Positions 1 to 5,687 of a stretch of DNA of 5,863 nt are shown here, piece after piece (within the stretch, counting starts at the first letter, position 1; each line of letters starts with the position of its first letter). The DNA is from Spirochaetaceae bacterium (GTDB lineage Bacteria > Spirochaetota > Spirochaetia > Treponematales > Breznakiellaceae): NCBI GenBank assembly GCA_031257135.1, contig JAIRPH010000234.1, positions 1 through 5,863 on the forward strand, in the 5' to 3' direction. Position numbers and translations under genes: made by a program. The notes beneath the pieces are model-generated. The model had not been told where the DNA came from and made no database searches. It was given only the letters and a program-made list of their open reading frames with translations.

Positions 1-194
1 AAATCTTGAGCGATGGGGGCATCAATCTTTCCAAGCTGGAATCCCGTCCCATTCACGGACAGCCCTGGCGGTATCTGTTTTACGCGGATTTGAGCATTCC
101 TGAAACCGACGGTATTTTCCGACGAGTAATGGAAGCCTTGCAGACCGAAACCGAAGATTTCCGGTTCCTCGGTTCTTACCGGGCGTCGCTGTAA
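1..194 (+). CDS. pheA: Prephenate dehydratase (PheA), C-terminal ACT domain, 5'-truncated by window edge
   Basis: This is the 3' end of a gene that starts before the window; the reading frame enters at base 3 and ends at TAA 192-194. The visible 63 or so residues read as the second half of a PheA-type ACT domain. They include the sequence NLSKLESRP, whose ESRP core is the conserved phenylalanine-binding motif of prephenate dehydratases, followed by a strand of the form YLFYADL and the terminal FLGSYRASL. Prephenate dehydratase converts prephenate to phenylpyruvate in phenylalanine synthesis in the cytoplasm, and this domain gives feedback inhibition by phenylalanine. Whether the missing N-terminus carries a fused chorismate mutase cannot be seen. 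Only 12 bases separate it from the next gene, which suggests co-transcription. Confidence 0.9.
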   Translation, partial: ILSDGGINLSKLESRPIHGQPWRYLFYADLSIPETDGIFRRVMEALQTETEDFRFLGSYRASL

Positions 195-206
195 GAAGAA
201 AAAAGC

Positions 207-923
207 GTGAAGAAACCATTTTTTTCTATTATATATGAAGATGAGTATATTCTTGGGGTGAACAAAGCCTCTGGGATTGCGGTCGGCGGGGATCGCTGGG
301 ATGATGCGGAAGCGCGGCTGGACCGGCTTCTTGGCGAGGCTTACGGGAAGCTGTTTACGGTTCACCGGATCGACCGGGATACGTCCGGGCTGGTGGTGTT
401 CGCCAAAGACGGGGAAACCCACCGACTGCTTTCGCAGGCTTTTGAGAATCGGCAGGTGGGGAAACGGTATCTAGCGGTGATTCAGGGGCGTCCGGTTTGG
501 CGGGAAACCTCCTGCGATTTGCCGCTTGTCCCTAACGGGGATAAACAGCATCGGACTATCATAGACAAGTATCAGGGGAAGAAGTCCCTGACTCGGTTCC
601 ATCTGCTGGGATCAGCCGGGAATTACGCGTTGGTTGAGGCTCTGCCTGAAACCGGGCGGACTCATCAGATTCGGGTTCACCTTGCGGCTTTGGGGCATCC
701 GGTGGTGTGCGATCCGCTGTACGGAGCGGCGAAGCCCGTATTGCTTTCGTCCTTTAAGCGGGGCTGGCGCGGGGACCCTCTGGAGGAGCGTCCGCTGATC
801 GCCCGGCTTGGGCTTCATGCAACGGAGCTTTTTCTTCCAGACCGGCATTTGTCCGCGCCCCTTCCCCGGGACATGACCGCCTTCGTCAAACAGATGGAAA
901 AATGCGCTTCCCCCGGAGTATGA
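207..923 (+). CDS. RluA-family RNA pseudouridine synthase
   Basis: The 238-aa protein has the full catalytic core of the RluA family, which isomerises uridine to pseudouridine in rRNA or tRNA. The signature HRIDRDTSG lies at residues 53-61, with the catalytic aspartate at D56. It is followed by KRYLAVIQG (86-94), the GRTHQIRVH block (150-158) running into GHPVVCDPLYG (163-173), and the late LGLHATEL segment (201-208). There is no N-terminal S4 RNA-binding domain, so it resembles the shorter RluA/TruC types rather than RluB/C/D; the exact target uridine cannot be read from sequence. The GTG start lies 12 bases after the pheA stop and is preceded by a purine stretch (AAGAAGAAAAAAGC) that is at best a weak ribosome site. 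It is probably expressed from the pheA transcript. The pairing with pheA looks like operon convenience rather than a shared pathway. Confidence 0.93.
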   Translation: MKKPFFSIIYEDEYILGVNKASGIAVGGDRWDDAEARLDRLLGEAYGKLFTVHRIDRDTSGLVVFAKDGETHRLLSQAFENRQVGKRYLAVIQGRPVWRETSCDLPLVPNGDKQHRTIIDKYQGKKSLTRFHLLGSAGNYALVEALPETGRTHQIRVHLAALGHPVVCDPLYGAAKPVLLSSFKRGWRGDPLEERPLIARLGLHATELFLPDRHLSAPLPRDMTAFVKQMEKCASPGV

Positions 924-936
924 AACTATCATAGGC

Positions 937-966
937 TTGCATTAACGTTCTTAATATGGGTATACT
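937..966 (+). promoter_or_regulatory. Candidate sigma70-type promoter for the M29-like aminopeptidase gene
   Basis: The -10 hexamer TATACT (961-966) matches TATAAT at five of six positions. A weak -35, TTGCAT (937-942), matches only its TTG half, with an 18-bp spacer. The -10 ends six bases before the ATG at 973, so transcription would be expected to start on or next to the start codon, leaving no room for a ribosome-binding site. None is visible upstream. The promoter lies between the rluA stop and the aminopeptidase start. Confidence 0.5.
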
Positions 967-971
967 CATAT
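954..971. promoter_or_regulatory. Near-perfect 18-bp palindrome overlapping the -10 box (candidate operator)
   Basis: The sequence ATATGGGTATACTCATAT matches its own reverse complement at 16 of 18 positions; the one mismatched pair is bases 959 and 966. It covers the whole -10 hexamer and ends one base before the ATG. Its position fits a repressor dimer site blocking RNA polymerase, but AT-rich -10 regions form short palindromes readily, so this is suggestive only. Confidence 0.35.
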
Positions 972-972
972 C

Positions 973-2112
973 ATGTCTGAACATTTTTCAAAGTTCGCTC
1001 ATATTGAATCCCGTTTCGGTCTGCCGGGGATACGGGAAGCCGCACGGATAGCGATTGAAGTTTCTCTCAAGGTGAAGCCTTTTGAAGAGGTTCTCATTAT
1101 AAGCAATCCCGTTTCGGATGTAGCGGCGTTAGCGCAGGCGTTGTACGATGCGGTCATTGACGTGCGGGGCTGTCCGGTATTGCTTTTCCAGCCGGTCAAA
1201 ACTCAGCTCGATTTTGCCGAGCCTGCGGTGATTGCCGCGTTTTCCGCCAAGCCTGCGGTGTGCATTTCCCTGAGCGCGGAGAAGCTCGGCAAAGACCGGC
1301 AGGGGATAGCCGCTCCCTATCGTTATCAGGACACTCAGTATGATCATATTTTTCATCTGCAAATGTACGGCGAAAAGACCTGCCGAGGCTTTTGGTCTCC
1401 GGCTACGACGGCGGAATCTTTTATCCGCACGGTTCCCATTGACTACGCTCTTCTGAAACGCCGATGCGGGGCGGTTAAGTCCGCGCTGGATGAGGCTGAC
1501 TCAGTGCGGGTCACCGCGCCGGGAGGTACGGACATTCGGATCGGATTGCGGGGACGAGAAGGACGATCCGACGACGGCGACTATTCCGAAGGCGGCAGAG
1601 GCGGTAATCTGCCTGCCGGAGAAGCCTTCGTGAGTCCTGAAAATGGAACCGCTCAAGGGATTATCGTATTTGACGGGTCTATCAGTTTGCACGATCGGGA
1701 CATCATAATTCGGGAGCCTATTCGGTGTACCATTGACCGCGGATTTATCACGGATATACAGGGCGGAGAAGAGGCGGCCGCTCTAACAGAAACCATCAAG
1801 CTGGCGGAAACTAACGCGTACAATTACGAAAAAGCCGGAACGTTTCCATCGGGAACCGGCGATGCCTATGCCCGGAATGCGAGGAATATCGGGGAACTCG
1901 GCATTGGGCTTAACCCGGAAGCGCGTATCAGCGGGCATATGCTGGAGGATGAAAAGGCTTTTCATACCTGTCATTTTGCGGTGGGGCTTAACTACGACGG
2001 CGACGCGCCGAGCCTCATCCATCTGGACGGGCTGGTGAAAAATCCTACTATCATTACCTATACTAAAGGAAAAGAAACCATCATCGAACAAAACGGGATA
2101 TATCAAGAATAA
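973..2112 (+). CDS. Metallo-aminopeptidase resembling family M29 (AmpS / aminopeptidase T type)
   Basis: This 379-aa protein resembles the M29 aminopeptidases (AmpS, PepS, aminopeptidase T), which use two metal ions to remove N-terminal residues from peptides in the cytoplasm. The N-terminal half has the family-like segment AARIAIEVSLKVKPFEEVLI (23-42). The C-terminal half holds the likely metal ligands in family order: E217 in NLPAGEAF, E308 in NIGELGIG, the acidic cluster E325/E327 in MLEDEKAF, H334 in CHFAVG, and H350 and D352 in IHLDG. Assignment of individual ligands is by analogy with family knowledge. The length is slightly short of the roughly 400 residues typical of the family, with no visible break. 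There is no signal peptide. The ATG at 973 is chosen because the homologous region starts shortly afterwards and a good -10 box lies just upstream. A related non-peptidase use of this fold cannot be excluded. Confidence 0.85.
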   Translation: MSEHFSKFAHIESRFGLPGIREAARIAIEVSLKVKPFEEVLIISNPVSDVAALAQALYDAVIDVRGCPVLLFQPVKTQLDFAEPAVIAAFSAKPAVCISLSAEKLGKDRQGIAAPYRYQDTQYDHIFHLQMYGEKTCRGFWSPATTAESFIRTVPIDYALLKRRCGAVKSALDEADSVRVTAPGGTDIRIGLRGREGRSDDGDYSEGGRGGNLPAGEAFVSPENGTAQGIIVFDGSISLHDRDIIIREPIRCTIDRGFITDIQGGEEAAALTETIKLAETNAYNYEKAGTFPSGTGDAYARNARNIGELGIGLNPEARISGHMLEDEKAFHTCHFAVGLNYDGDAPSLIHLDGLVKNPTIITYTKGKETIIEQNGIYQE

Positions 2113-2123
2113 AAACCATCGCC

Positions 2124-2246
2124 AGCGGACAAAGCGGACAAATTCAAGGCGGCGTTTGACAAAGTATGATAGTAGAGACAAGGAGGGGACAAAATAGATA
2201 CTATGAAGTACGCTAATACACATAGCGATACGTTGTCCCCGTTGTC
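2124..2246. repeat. Cluster of GACAA motifs including a 9-bp tandem duplication
   Basis: Five copies of GACAA lie on the + strand, starting at 2128, 2137, 2158, 2177 and 2188. Two copies are in reverse orientation (TTGTC at 2233 and 2242). The first two form a perfect tandem repeat of AGCGGACAA (2124-2132 and 2133-2141). The cluster occupies the first part of the gene-free stretch after the aminopeptidase stop. No gene is supported here, and no hairpin followed by a T-tract is visible, so I see no clear intrinsic terminator for the aminopeptidase. Confidence 0.5.
2177..2246. repeat. Imperfect inverted repeat with long loop
   Basis: GACAA (2177-2181) followed by GGGGACAA (2185-2192) is mirrored by TTGTCCCC (2233-2240) followed by TTGTC (2242-2246). 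Eight plus five base pairs can form, with a 3-versus-1 bulge and a 40-base loop. Within the loop, CTATG (2201-2205) and CATAG (2221-2225) can also pair. It sits between the aminopeptidase stop and the transposase relic and has no downstream T-run on either side. It could be a transcript-end structure, a protein-binding site or an insertion remnant. Confidence 0.4.
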
Positions 2247-2259
2247 ATGGATAGGATAG

Positions 2260-2532
2260 TCAAAACTGGATGTCCTCTTTCTTTTTCCCGCGTAGCGTAA
2301 ACCGGTCCATACCCTTGCAGTGTTCTATGCCGCTGAAACACAGTTCTATGATTTGCATCCGCCGCGAATACCGTTTCTTATACTTCGGTTGCCGCTCCCT
2401 TGTTTTCAGTTTTTCATCACGGTTGCGGTACTTGCCGGCCGGGAACAGCTCTTTTACCTTCCGCGCCGCGGCCGCCAGTACCGTTGTCCCTTCAAGCAGG
2501 GCTTCCTTTCCAATAACCGTTAAGAGACGTCC
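2260..2532 (-). pseudogene. Degraded C-terminal fragment of an IS1182-like DDE transposase
   Basis: On the minus strand one frame stays open for 90 codons, from just inside the 23-bp repeat array down to TGA at 2260-2262. It has no usable start at its upstream end. Its C-terminal part contains KYKKRYSRRMQIIELCF and CKGMDRFTLRGKKK. This matches the usual tail of IS1182-type transposases: basic stretch, R-x-x-IE-x-x-F, then G-hydrophobic-R-x-x-LRG. The normal tail continues about 15-20 residues past LRG (a helix ending in HN-x-x-K). Here a stop falls eight codons after LRG. A neighbouring frame reads YPIHDNG just downstream, hinting at a frameshift. The upstream catalytic part of the transposase is missing and replaced by short repeats. 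It is therefore a non-functional relic; the family name rests on recalled motif similarity. Confidence 0.6.
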
Positions 2533-2601
2533 TTAACCGTAGTTAAGGGATGACCTTAGCCGTAGTTAAGAGGCGTCCTTAGCCGTAGTTAAGGGGCGCG
2601 T
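2513..2601. repeat. Array of three 23-bp tandem repeats plus one degenerate unit, each with a dyad
   Basis: Three consecutive 23-bp units occupy 2533-2555, 2556-2578 and 2579-2601. A preceding copy (2513-2532) lacks the 3 bases TAG. Each full unit has the core TTARCCGTAGTTAAG. In the first unit CCTTAAC-CGTA-GTTAAGG (2531-2548) is a perfect 7-bp stem with a 4-base loop. In units two and three the changed base turns one pair into a G:U wobble, and unit two also loses its outermost pair. The repeat length is not a multiple of three, and the minus-strand transposase frame hits a stop (TAA, 2533-2535) on entering the array, so the array is non-coding. It lies between converging transcripts. The degenerate unit overlaps the 5' edge of the relic. 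Confidence 0.8.
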
Positions 2602-2656
2602 CAAAATTGGCGGTATGCGACGATCTCGATGCCCGATAGCCTAGCGTCCCGTCCCG
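2602..2656. other. Gene-free spacer between the repeat array and the lipoprotein stop
   Basis: No gene is visible. AAAATTG (2603-2609) and CAATTTTT (2658-2665), the latter overlapping the lipoprotein stop, form a 7-bp inverted repeat with a 48-base loop. CGTCC is repeated almost three times in tandem at 2645-2658. Neither resembles a classical terminator hairpin, so the ends of the two converging transcripts remain undefined. Confidence 0.35.
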
Positions 2657-3328
2657 TCAATTTTTCTTCGCAAAGGGCGATAAAAGGGAAAGCCCTGTGC
2701 AAATGTCTGTTCCGCCGCTTACGGACATCTCGTCATATTTGATTGACTCGTTATATCTAATTAAATAGTGGAATGTTCCTTCTAAATTACTGTTGCCGGT
2801 AAAAACCGAGAGGATATTTTCAGAAATTACTACGTTGTATGGAGCCTCATACCCGGAAATAGTTATTTTTTTATCTGCGGTAATCGTAAAGTTCGGCGTA
2901 GTGGACGGGTGGTTTATGCTGTACCAATTTCCGATGAATTCAACCGGCGGACCATGATCCTGCGGGCTTGAGTTGGATTTCATAAACGGCGATCCCGCTT
3001 CAAGCGCGTCAAAAACTCCTGACGCGGTTTTCATGATCATCTTGCCGCCGTCGATAGAATAGTAGAAGGACCCTTTCTCACTGCTAGTTTCCTCGTCTTT
3101 GAAGCGGACGTGGCTTCCCGCAATGGTTACGGCGTAATGGAGCCTTTTTTCCGCAATATACCCTTCTCCGTCTTCTGTAATCTCGAAGGTGAAAAAATAG
3201 TCTTTGTCGTACCATTTTCCGGCGAGTTCGGCGGGAATGTCGGTGGTTTCTTCGATGGGAACGCATCCTGACGCCAGCGCAAGGATCAAAGCCGATAAAA
3301 ACCGCGTAACGCTAAAGTTTAGTTTCAT
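2657..3328 (-). CDS. Putative lipoprotein with two copies of a beta-rich domain
   Basis: This 223-aa protein has a short basic N-terminus, a hydrophobic stretch and a lipobox-like LASGC, placing the lipidated cysteine at C22; it should be exported and membrane-anchored. The mature part looks like an internal duplication. GKWY (37-40) pairs with GNWY (133-136), GSFYY (86-90) with GTFHY (184-188), and SPFMK (113-117) with SPFAK (217-221), about 96-104 residues apart. The alternating hydrophobic pattern and the G-x-W start resemble lipocalin-like or other beta-barrel domains, but I do not recognise a named family and give no function. The gene follows the DUF4954 gene with a 31-base gap. No Shine-Dalgarno sequence precedes the ATG, but a TACACT hexamer does. 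Its second half is notably AT-rich: 2701-2940 is about 38% G+C, against about 53% for the first domain. Confidence 0.75.
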   Translation of the reverse strand: MKLNFSVTRFLSALILALASGCVPIEETTDIPAELAGKWYDKDYFFTFEITEDGEGYIAEKRLHYAVTIAGSHVRFKDEETSSEKGSFYYSIDGGKMIMKTASGVFDALEAGSPFMKSNSSPQDHGPPVEFIGNWYSINHPSTTPNFTITADKKITISGYEAPYNVVISENILSVFTGNSNLEGTFHYLIRYNESIKYDEMSVSGGTDICTGLSLLSPFAKKN

Positions 3329-3360
3329 GCTTTTAGTGTATCAATGCTTTTAGGTTTCAT
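3325..3360 (-). other. 11-codon ORF bridging DUF4954 stop and lipoprotein start
   Basis: On the minus strand the last base of the DUF4954 stop is the first base of an ATG (TGATG). That ATG opens the frame MKPKSIDTLKA, whose stop overlaps the lipoprotein start (ATGA). This geometry would suit stepwise ribosome re-initiation. It has no ribosome-binding site and could be chance, because the same bases also look like a promoter. Confidence 0.2.
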
Positions 3361-3363
3361 CAA
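3335..3363 (-). promoter_or_regulatory. Candidate internal promoter for the lipoprotein gene
   Basis: Reading the minus strand, TTGATG (3363-3358) and TACACT (3340-3335) each match the -35 and -10 consensus at four of six positions, with an ideal 17-bp spacer. The -10 ends six bases before the ATG at 3328, the same distance as in the aminopeptidase and ilvN promoters. The -35 overlaps the DUF4954 stop codon. If used, the lipoprotein would have its own leaderless transcript in addition to any read-through. Confidence 0.35.
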
Positions 3364-5600
3364 CACATTTTTTGGAAGCTGATCCGCATTTTTTCGGCTA
3401 AGGCGATGAAGTCTGCGGTTTCCTTTCGGGCGGTTTTGACGAAGGGATTATCCTCGATACTGCCGAGAACCGCATCCCGCTCGGCGGCGTTGCGATAAGT
3501 AATCGCCCGGAAGGGATCGGCGTAGTCCTTGAGCTTGGTTTTATAGACCTGAGCCTCAATGTACCGGCGGATTTCTACGGCTGACCGGATAAACTGATCC
3601 CACCGTTCAGGGCTTATTTTTCCGGCAGTTCCTGCGGGGCTTTCGGTTTCGGCTAGAAACGAAAGGGTTTTGAGGGCGTTCAGAGCCTTGTCTAAAGGAT
3701 ATTCCTCCCGCAGGCGGCGGTATTCGCCGTGAATCGCCGTCCAATCCTTCAGCTTTCCCTGACGAACCGCGTCCCGCAGGGCGTCAGCCTTAGCTTCCGG
3801 CGCAAGCTGACCGCCTAGGTTCACCCAGTTAAAGGAAACCGGTTCAGGATGAGCGTCCTGAAACGCGGCAAAGTCCCGAATTCCCTGAGCCTCGAAAAAT
3901 TCCAGCAGAGTCTTGACGCCGTAGTAGAGGAGCATCTCCCGATACGCCCGGTATCCTTCGCGGGGCTTTATAATCTTGACTTCCTGATTAGACCGCTCAA
4001 GACAGCGGTTTCCGATCATAAGCGTAATAGGACCGGCGGTCTCGTCGGCGAGCATAGACCGCCCGGCTTTCCGCAGGGCAGACGCGGCGGCGGAAGGCGG
4101 AAGCAGGGTTTTACCGGTCCATTCCTCAAGCAGAGCCGAGGCGTCCACAATTTCCCGCACCGTGTCAGGGGCAAGATAATCGCTTTCGATATGTTGAACT
4201 TTGCGTATCCGTTTGTCCCGATTCCGGGTCTTCCAGCTATTGCGCTCCAGCGCGTACATATTGTACCGCCACCAATACGCGGGCATAAGCTCCCGCCGAG
4301 TGGTTTCGGCGTTGTTCGTAAGCAGACTGAAAGGAAGAGGGATGTTCAGCTCCGCGGGATAGTTTCCCTTAGCGATGAGAACATAGCTGGCGAAGCGGCA
4401 GTTATGTTTCAGCGTACTGGAAAGCCCGGGCCAAAACCCCCGTCCTGCGATGATTTCTCCGTCGTTTCCCCGGCTGTTGTGGTTTGAGCCTACGGTCGCG
4501 CCGGCGGCCATATTGGACTGCCCCAGTATCATCGTGGCGATGAGAAAAGAATTGTTGTGATGCTGTTCATGGGCAGGAAAAACCAGATTATTAAGGACTT
4601 CACAGCAGGAAACCGTGGAATTGTCCCCCAGAATCGAATGAATAAGCCGCGCGCCGTACTTGAGATTGCAGTTGTTTCCCAGCACAAAACGGACGGCTTT
4701 ACATCCGTAGAAAATCCGGCATCCGTAGCCGACGATGCCGTTTACCAGCTCCACCCCTTCGCCGATTTGGGTTGGTTCTTGAAAATCGGATTTTATCGAA
4801 AGATTTTTCAGCTTGTTCGCGCCTTTGATGTACGCTCCCGCTCCGATCCGCACGTCCTTAATGGTAAGGCAGTGCTTGATCACTGTTCCGTGTCCGACGG
4901 TTCCGTAGTAACCTCGGCGGCTGTCCGCCGAGGTTTGGGTAATCCGCAAGAACGCGTCCATCAGCTCCCGATCTTCCCGATACACCGTCCACAGATAGGC
5001 GTCCGCGGGAATCAGATCGTGAAACGGGAGAATTCCTCGTCCGCCGCTTTCGTTCAGCGGCTCGATCCAAATCCGCACGTCTTCGGATTCGCCTTCTTTG
5101 AGGATGCCTTCGCCGAATTTAGCGTGATTAGTCGTATCCATTTCATGTATCGAACTGAGTATGACGCCGTCTCCGACGATGTAATGGGAAATATACCGGC
5201 AATCGTGAATCGCCGGATTGTCGCCTATATCGCAGGAAATGATCCGGCTGTTGACGACGCCTATGGGAAGAACGTAGTCGTGAAACCGGAGCAGTCCTTC
5301 CTCCATCGCTCCCAGCCTGACCCGCCCCGCGAAAAAGCTGTCCCGGATAAGCCGGGGATCGAAAGGGTCTCGGACCCAAAAGTCCTCCCAATGGGCGCAT
5401 CGGTTCCCTTGAGCTTCCAGCGCGCGGATTTCCGCTTGAGAGACGAGGCGGTACGTTTCCGCCCTCCGGCGAGGACTTTCGGGATAAAGCTGTTCAATCT
5501 GCCGGTTTCTGAGGTAAAACTCGTCCTCCCCGGAAGGCAGAAACGGCGCGCCGATAAAACCGTAGCCGTACCGGGCGGAAGTTTCGATATGGGTGTTCAT
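3360..5600 (-). CDS. DUF4954-like protein with left-handed beta-helix, function unknown
   Basis: The 746-aa product matches my recall of DUF4954 proteins, known mainly from Bacteroidetes and spirochaetes and without an established function. An N-terminal extension of about 50 residues precedes the usual family start (YRLVSQAEIRALEAQG, 50-65). Residues about 115-410 hold imperfect hexapeptide repeats such as IGDNPAI, VGDGVI, IGAGAYI, IGEGVEL and LGDNSTV, typical of left-handed beta-helices found in acyl- and nucleotidyltransferase-type enzymes. Two polar motifs stand out as a possible active site: HEQHHNNSF (344-352) and GSNHNSRGNDGE (371-382). A conserved-looking RDKR...DYLAPDTV stretch (461-481) leads into a helical C-terminus resembling the DUF6819 region that often follows DUF4954. 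There is no signal peptide, so it is probably cytoplasmic. The ATG at 5600 is preceded by AGGAT, which lies too close to be a normal ribosome site. It is divergent from ilvN and upstream of the lipoprotein gene. Confidence 0.82.
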   Translation of the reverse strand: MNTHIETSARYGYGFIGAPFLPSGEDEFYLRNRQIEQLYPESPRRRAETYRLVSQAEIRALEAQGNRCAHWEDFWVRDPFDPRLIRDSFFAGRVRLGAMEEGLLRFHDYVLPIGVVNSRIISCDIGDNPAIHDCRYISHYIVGDGVILSSIHEMDTTNHAKFGEGILKEGESEDVRIWIEPLNESGGRGILPFHDLIPADAYLWTVYREDRELMDAFLRITQTSADSRRGYYGTVGHGTVIKHCLTIKDVRIGAGAYIKGANKLKNLSIKSDFQEPTQIGEGVELVNGIVGYGCRIFYGCKAVRFVLGNNCNLKYGARLIHSILGDNSTVSCCEVLNNLVFPAHEQHHNNSFLIATMILGQSNMAAGATVGSNHNSRGNDGEIIAGRGFWPGLSSTLKHNCRFASYVLIAKGNYPAELNIPLPFSLLTNNAETTRRELMPAYWWRYNMYALERNSWKTRNRDKRIRKVQHIESDYLAPDTVREIVDASALLEEWTGKTLLPPSAAASALRKAGRSMLADETAGPITLMIGNRCLERSNQEVKIIKPREGYRAYREMLLYYGVKTLLEFFEAQGIRDFAAFQDAHPEPVSFNWVNLGGQLAPEAKADALRDAVRQGKLKDWTAIHGEYRRLREEYPLDKALNALKTLSFLAETESPAGTAGKISPERWDQFIRSAVEIRRYIEAQVYKTKLKDYADPFRAITYRNAAERDAVLGSIEDNPFVKTARKETADFIALAEKMRISFQKMC

Positions 5601-5607
5601 ATCCTAT

Positions 5608-5636
5608 ACCATAGCGCAATCACGGCGTCCTATCCA
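5608..5636 (-). promoter_or_regulatory. Candidate promoter for the DUF4954-like gene
   Basis: On the minus strand, TGGATA (5636-5631) and TATGGT (5613-5608) each match consensus at four of six positions, separated by 17 bp. The -10 ends seven bases before the ATG at 5600, so the mRNA would have essentially no leader. The -10 lies inside a short palindrome, CTAT-ACC-ATAG on the + strand (5604-5614). Confidence 0.4.
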
Positions 5637-5652
5637 GAAAACTCGGAGGGTC

Positions 5653-5681
5653 TTGTTATTTTTTTCAGGATTTGCTATAGT
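5653..5681 (+). promoter_or_regulatory. Candidate promoter for ilvN
   Basis: TTGTTA (5653-5658; four of six to consensus) and TATAGT (5676-5681; five of six) are separated by exactly 17 bp. This is the best promoter in the window. The -10 ends six bases before the ATG at 5688, predicting transcription from the start codon itself. That leaves no space for an attenuator, T-box or ribosome site, so control would have to act at promoter level or through the enzyme. The -35 lies 16 bases from the divergent DUF4954 -35. Confidence 0.6.
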
Positions 5682-5687
5682 CCGGCT

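Noticed and set aside
612..932. A 106-codon minus-strand frame across rluA
   Set aside because: It is antisense to the conserved GRTHQIRVH and later blocks of a clear pseudouridine synthase.
1783..2223. A 146-codon minus-strand frame overlapping the end of the aminopeptidase gene
   Set aside because: Two thirds of it is antisense to the aminopeptidase, including its metal-ligand region, and the rest has no recognisable composition or start signals.
2177..2246. Intrinsic terminator for the aminopeptidase transcript
   Set aside because: The stem arms are 40 bases apart and no T-run follows, so it does not meet the usual terminator form.
2270..2536. An 88-codon + strand open frame in the intergenic region
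   Set aside because: It is the complement of the minus-strand transposase relic, whose frame gives recognisable family motifs; the + frame gives none.
2513..2601. Possible short CRISPR array
   Set aside because: The 23-bp units are directly contiguous with no unique spacers, and no cas gene is present.
3849..4487. A 212-codon open frame on the + strand, antisense to the DUF4954-like gene
   Set aside because: It lies wholly inside a well-supported gene on the other strand, is low in recognisable motifs, and is rich in R, G and P as expected of an antisense shadow in GC-rich DNA.
5601..5687. T-box or attenuator leader for ilvN
   Set aside because: The promoter predicts transcription from the ATG and the gap is only 87 bases, with no regulatory codon run or alternative hairpins.
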